This document shows, one piece after another, positions 62,230-64,000 of a DNA stretch of 64,000 bases (positions are counted from its first letter, which is position 1; each line of letters opens with the position of its first letter). This DNA comes from Spongiibacter nanhainus (GTDB lineage: Bacteria > Pseudomonadota > Gammaproteobacteria > Pseudomonadales > Spongiibacteraceae), in assembly GCF_016132545.1 (NCBI RefSeq), contig NZ_CP066167.1:1391001-1455000 (forward strand). The letters are read 5' to 3'. The translations under genes and the position numbers were made by a program. The notes beneath the pieces are model-generated. The model was not told the DNA's origin and did not search any database. It saw nothing but the letters and a program-made list of their open reading frames with translations.

Positions 62230-64000
62230 TTACAGCTGCTTTAGCTCAACAAATTCAGGGGCGGCGCTGGATCGCGATGGGTTATCCAGTTCGCGAAGCA
62301 AAGCCGTCAGTTGTGCCCGGTAGCGCTCTACCGAGGCCTCTTTCACAGGACCGTAGCCGCCGATTTCTGACGCGGCAGCGGCGATCTTGGTGGCGATGGC
62401 GATATTGTCGGCCTCAAGCCGTGGCAGCAGTTCGCTGATTAGTGTGCGGTACTCCTCGATCAGTCGGCGCTCCATGCGGCGCTCGGGGAAGTAGCCAAAA
62501 ATATCCAGCGCGGTGCCGCGCAATCCCTTAAAGCGGCGCAGCAGTTTGAATAGGCTCAGCATCCACGGCCCAAACTCCCGCTTTTTAGGGCGGCCGGTGG
62601 CGCGATCTTTACCGGGGATGATCGGCGGCGCCAGGTTAAAGCTCAGCTTGTAGTCGCCATCAAACTGCTCCTGAATGCGCTGCAGAAAACGCGGATCGGT
62701 GTACAGGCGGGCCACTTCGTATTCGTCCTTGTAGGCCATCAGCTTGGCCAGGGTCAGGGCCACCTGGCGGGCGAAGGCCTCGCCGCCGTCCAGGTGTGCC
62801 GTCTTGGCGGCGACATCGTCGATAAAATCGCGGTAGAGCTTGGCGTAGGCGGCATCCTGATAGCGGGTCAGCAGACCTTCGCGGCTTTTCAGTACGTCGG
62901 CCAGGGTGTCCAGCTTGGGCAGCTCTTCCCGGGGTTTTAGTGCGGCGGTCAGGGCGTTAAGGTCGTGGGCGGCGAGCCGGCCCAGGGCCAAAGTGCGCAG
63001 GTTGCCTTCCACAAAGGTGCCGTTAAGGCGGATTGCCTGCTGTACGGCTTCCAGGCTCAGCGGCAGCAGGCCGCGCTGAATAGCGTAGCCCAGCATCAGC
63101 ATGTTGGTGCCAATGCTGTCGCCGGTGAGATCGGTGGCCAGTTGACTGGCGTGCAGGTCAAAGGCCTGCCCCCCGGCCAGAGCCTCGATGATATTGGCCC
63201 GCAAGCGCGCTTCTCCCAAATCCAGGGTTTTATTGCTCTGGAAGTCGCCAGTGGGGGCCACGTCGTTATTAAGAATTGCCGCGGTTTCACCGGGTTTGAC
63301 GGTTTTCAACACGGCCGGGCTGGCGCCGACGATCATGTCGCAGGCCAGCACCAGATCGCTCATACCTTCACCCAGGCGGGAGCTGTAAATTTCTTTGGGG
63401 CTTCTGGCCAGGCGGATATGGCTGGTCACCGCGCCGCCTTTCTGGGCCATGCCGGTCATATCCAGTACCGTACAGCCCTTGTCGTCGATTTGCGCCGCCA
63501 TGCCCAGCAGGGCGCCGATGGTCAGTACGCCGGTGCCGCCGATTCCCGCCACCAGAATGTTGCAGCCGGCGTCGCCCATCTCGGCTTGGGTCGGTGCGGG
63601 CAGCGCGGCCACTAAGCTGTCCAGGCGGTCGGCGTCGCCGCCCACCCGCTTGGCGATCTTGCCGCCGGTGACGGTGACGAAGGAGGGGCAAAAGCCTTTG
63701 ACGCAGCTATAGTCTTTGTTGCACGTGCTTTGATCAATCTTGCGCTTGCGGCCCAACTCAGTCTCAAGGGGCAGGATGCTAATGCAGTTGGACTGCACCG
63801 AGCAGTCGCCGCAGCCTTCACACACCTCGGGATTGATAAACAGCCGCTTATTGGGATCTTCCATCAAGCCGCGCTTGCGGCGACGACGTTTTTCCGTGGC
63901 GCAGGTCTGTTCGTAGACAATGGCGGTCACGCCCTTCATCTCGCGGAGTTTGCGCTGCAGGCTGTCCATCTCGTCCCGGTGGTGAAGCTCGGCATTGGCC
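62230..64000 (-). CDS. Indolepyruvate:ferredoxin oxidoreductase, C-terminal part (cut by window edge)
   Basis: The frame stays open to the window edge at 64000; the first Met inside (63969) is not the real start. About 590 residues are visible. They carry a ferredoxin-like site with CEGCGDC near the start of the visible part and further Cys (NKDYSCVKGFCPS), then the gamma domain (GIGGTGVLTIGALLGMAAQ), which transfers electrons. This matches the second half of the fused single-chain (~1150-residue) proteobacterial enzyme that oxidises aryl or branched 2-oxoacids to acyl-CoA with ferredoxin reduction. It ends 78 bases before the start of the nitronate monooxygenase gene. Confidence 0.88.
   Translation of the reverse strand, partial: ANAELHHRDEMDSLQRKLREMKGVTAIVYEQTCATEKRRRRKRGLMEDPNKRLFINPEVCEGCGDCSVQSNCISILPLETELGRKRKIDQSTCNKDYSCVKGFCPSFVTVTGGKIAKRVGGDADRLDSLVAALPAPTQAEMGDAGCNILVAGIGGTGVLTIGALLGMAAQIDDKGCTVLDMTGMAQKGGAVTSHIRLARSPKEIYSSRLGEGMSDLVLACDMIVGASPAVLKTVKPGETAAILNNDVAPTGDFQSNKTLDLGEARLRANIIEALAGGQAFDLHASQLATDLTGDSIGTNMLMLGYAIQRGLLPLSLEAVQQAIRLNGTFVEGNLRTLALGRLAAHDLNALTAALKPREELPKLDTLADVLKSREGLLTRYQDAAYAKLYRDFIDDVAAKTAHLDGGEAFARQVALTLAKLMAYKDEYEVARLYTDPRFLQRIQEQFDGDYKLSFNLAPPIIPGKDRATGRPKKREFGPWMLSLFKLLRRFKGLRGTALDIFGYFPERRMERRLIEEYRTLISELLPRLEADNIAIATKIAAAASEIGGYGPVKEASVERYRAQLTALLRELDNPSRSSAAPEFVELKQL

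Overview
The window is a 64-kb, moderately GC-rich chromosomal segment from an aerobic Gram-negative bacterium, most likely a marine gammaproteobacterium of the Spongiibacteraceae/Halieaceae type. That placement is an inference from gene content and protein style; no rRNA is present to fix it. Three TonB-dependent receptors and two lipoproteins show an outer membrane. Nearly every other gene is catabolic: two cytochromes P450, a Rieske oxygenase, a flavin monooxygenase, a ketosteroid-dehydrogenase-like flavoprotein, six classical SDRs and one extended SDR, three CaiB-type CoA-transferases (one cut by the edge), an acyl-CoA synthetase, a crotonase, HyuA/HyuB proteins, two molybdopterin oxidoreductases and three AraC-family regulators. 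No tRNA, rRNA, CRISPR array, phage or transposase gene was seen.

Layout. 1-972: start of a CoA-transferase (minus) and a divergent SDR. 969-9136: seven-gene minus-strand run (flavin monooxygenase, BASS-type transporter, extended SDR, SDR, TauE/SafE permease, TonB receptor, SGNH hydrolase), divergent from an AraC regulator and an acyl-CoA synthetase (9239-11893). 11924-15476: two paralogous alpha/beta hydrolases and a P450. 15853-21077: TPP-dependent E1 alpha and beta, a free-standing lipoyl domain, a Rieske oxygenase and an aldehyde dehydrogenase. 21139-21779: a ~640-bp imperfect palindrome. 21836-28009: sulfotransferase, unknown protein, SDR, LLM flavoprotein and molybdopterin oxidoreductase. 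28650-31163: TonB receptor. 31279-34704: crotonase and two CoA-transferases. 34956-40160: AraC regulator facing a HyuA/HyuB pair. 40496-50277: SDR, AraC regulator, P450, SDR, TonB receptor, KstD-like flavoprotein, SDR. 50306-59519: more ordinary genes (GST, GFA protein, basic amino-acid decarboxylase, lipoproteins, DUF2007-type protein) around a second molybdopterin oxidoreductase. 59625-64000: MFS transporter, nitronate monooxygenase and the C-terminal half of an indolepyruvate:ferredoxin oxidoreductase.

How it fits together. The set suggests uptake of a hydrophobic or polycyclic compound (steroid- or terpenoid-like) through TonB receptors, oxygenation and dehydrogenation, CoA activation and beta-oxidation-like breakdown. 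The main unifying signal is an 11-bp near-palindrome, CAACA-N-TGTTG and close variants, found in eight intergenic regions 26 to 230 bp upstream of catabolic genes spread across the window. It looks like the operator of one regulator encoded elsewhere. The most unusual enzyme cluster is E1 alpha/E1 beta/free lipoyl domain/Rieske oxygenase/aldehyde dehydrogenase, which has one of the eight sites in front of it and no E2 core or E3 gene.
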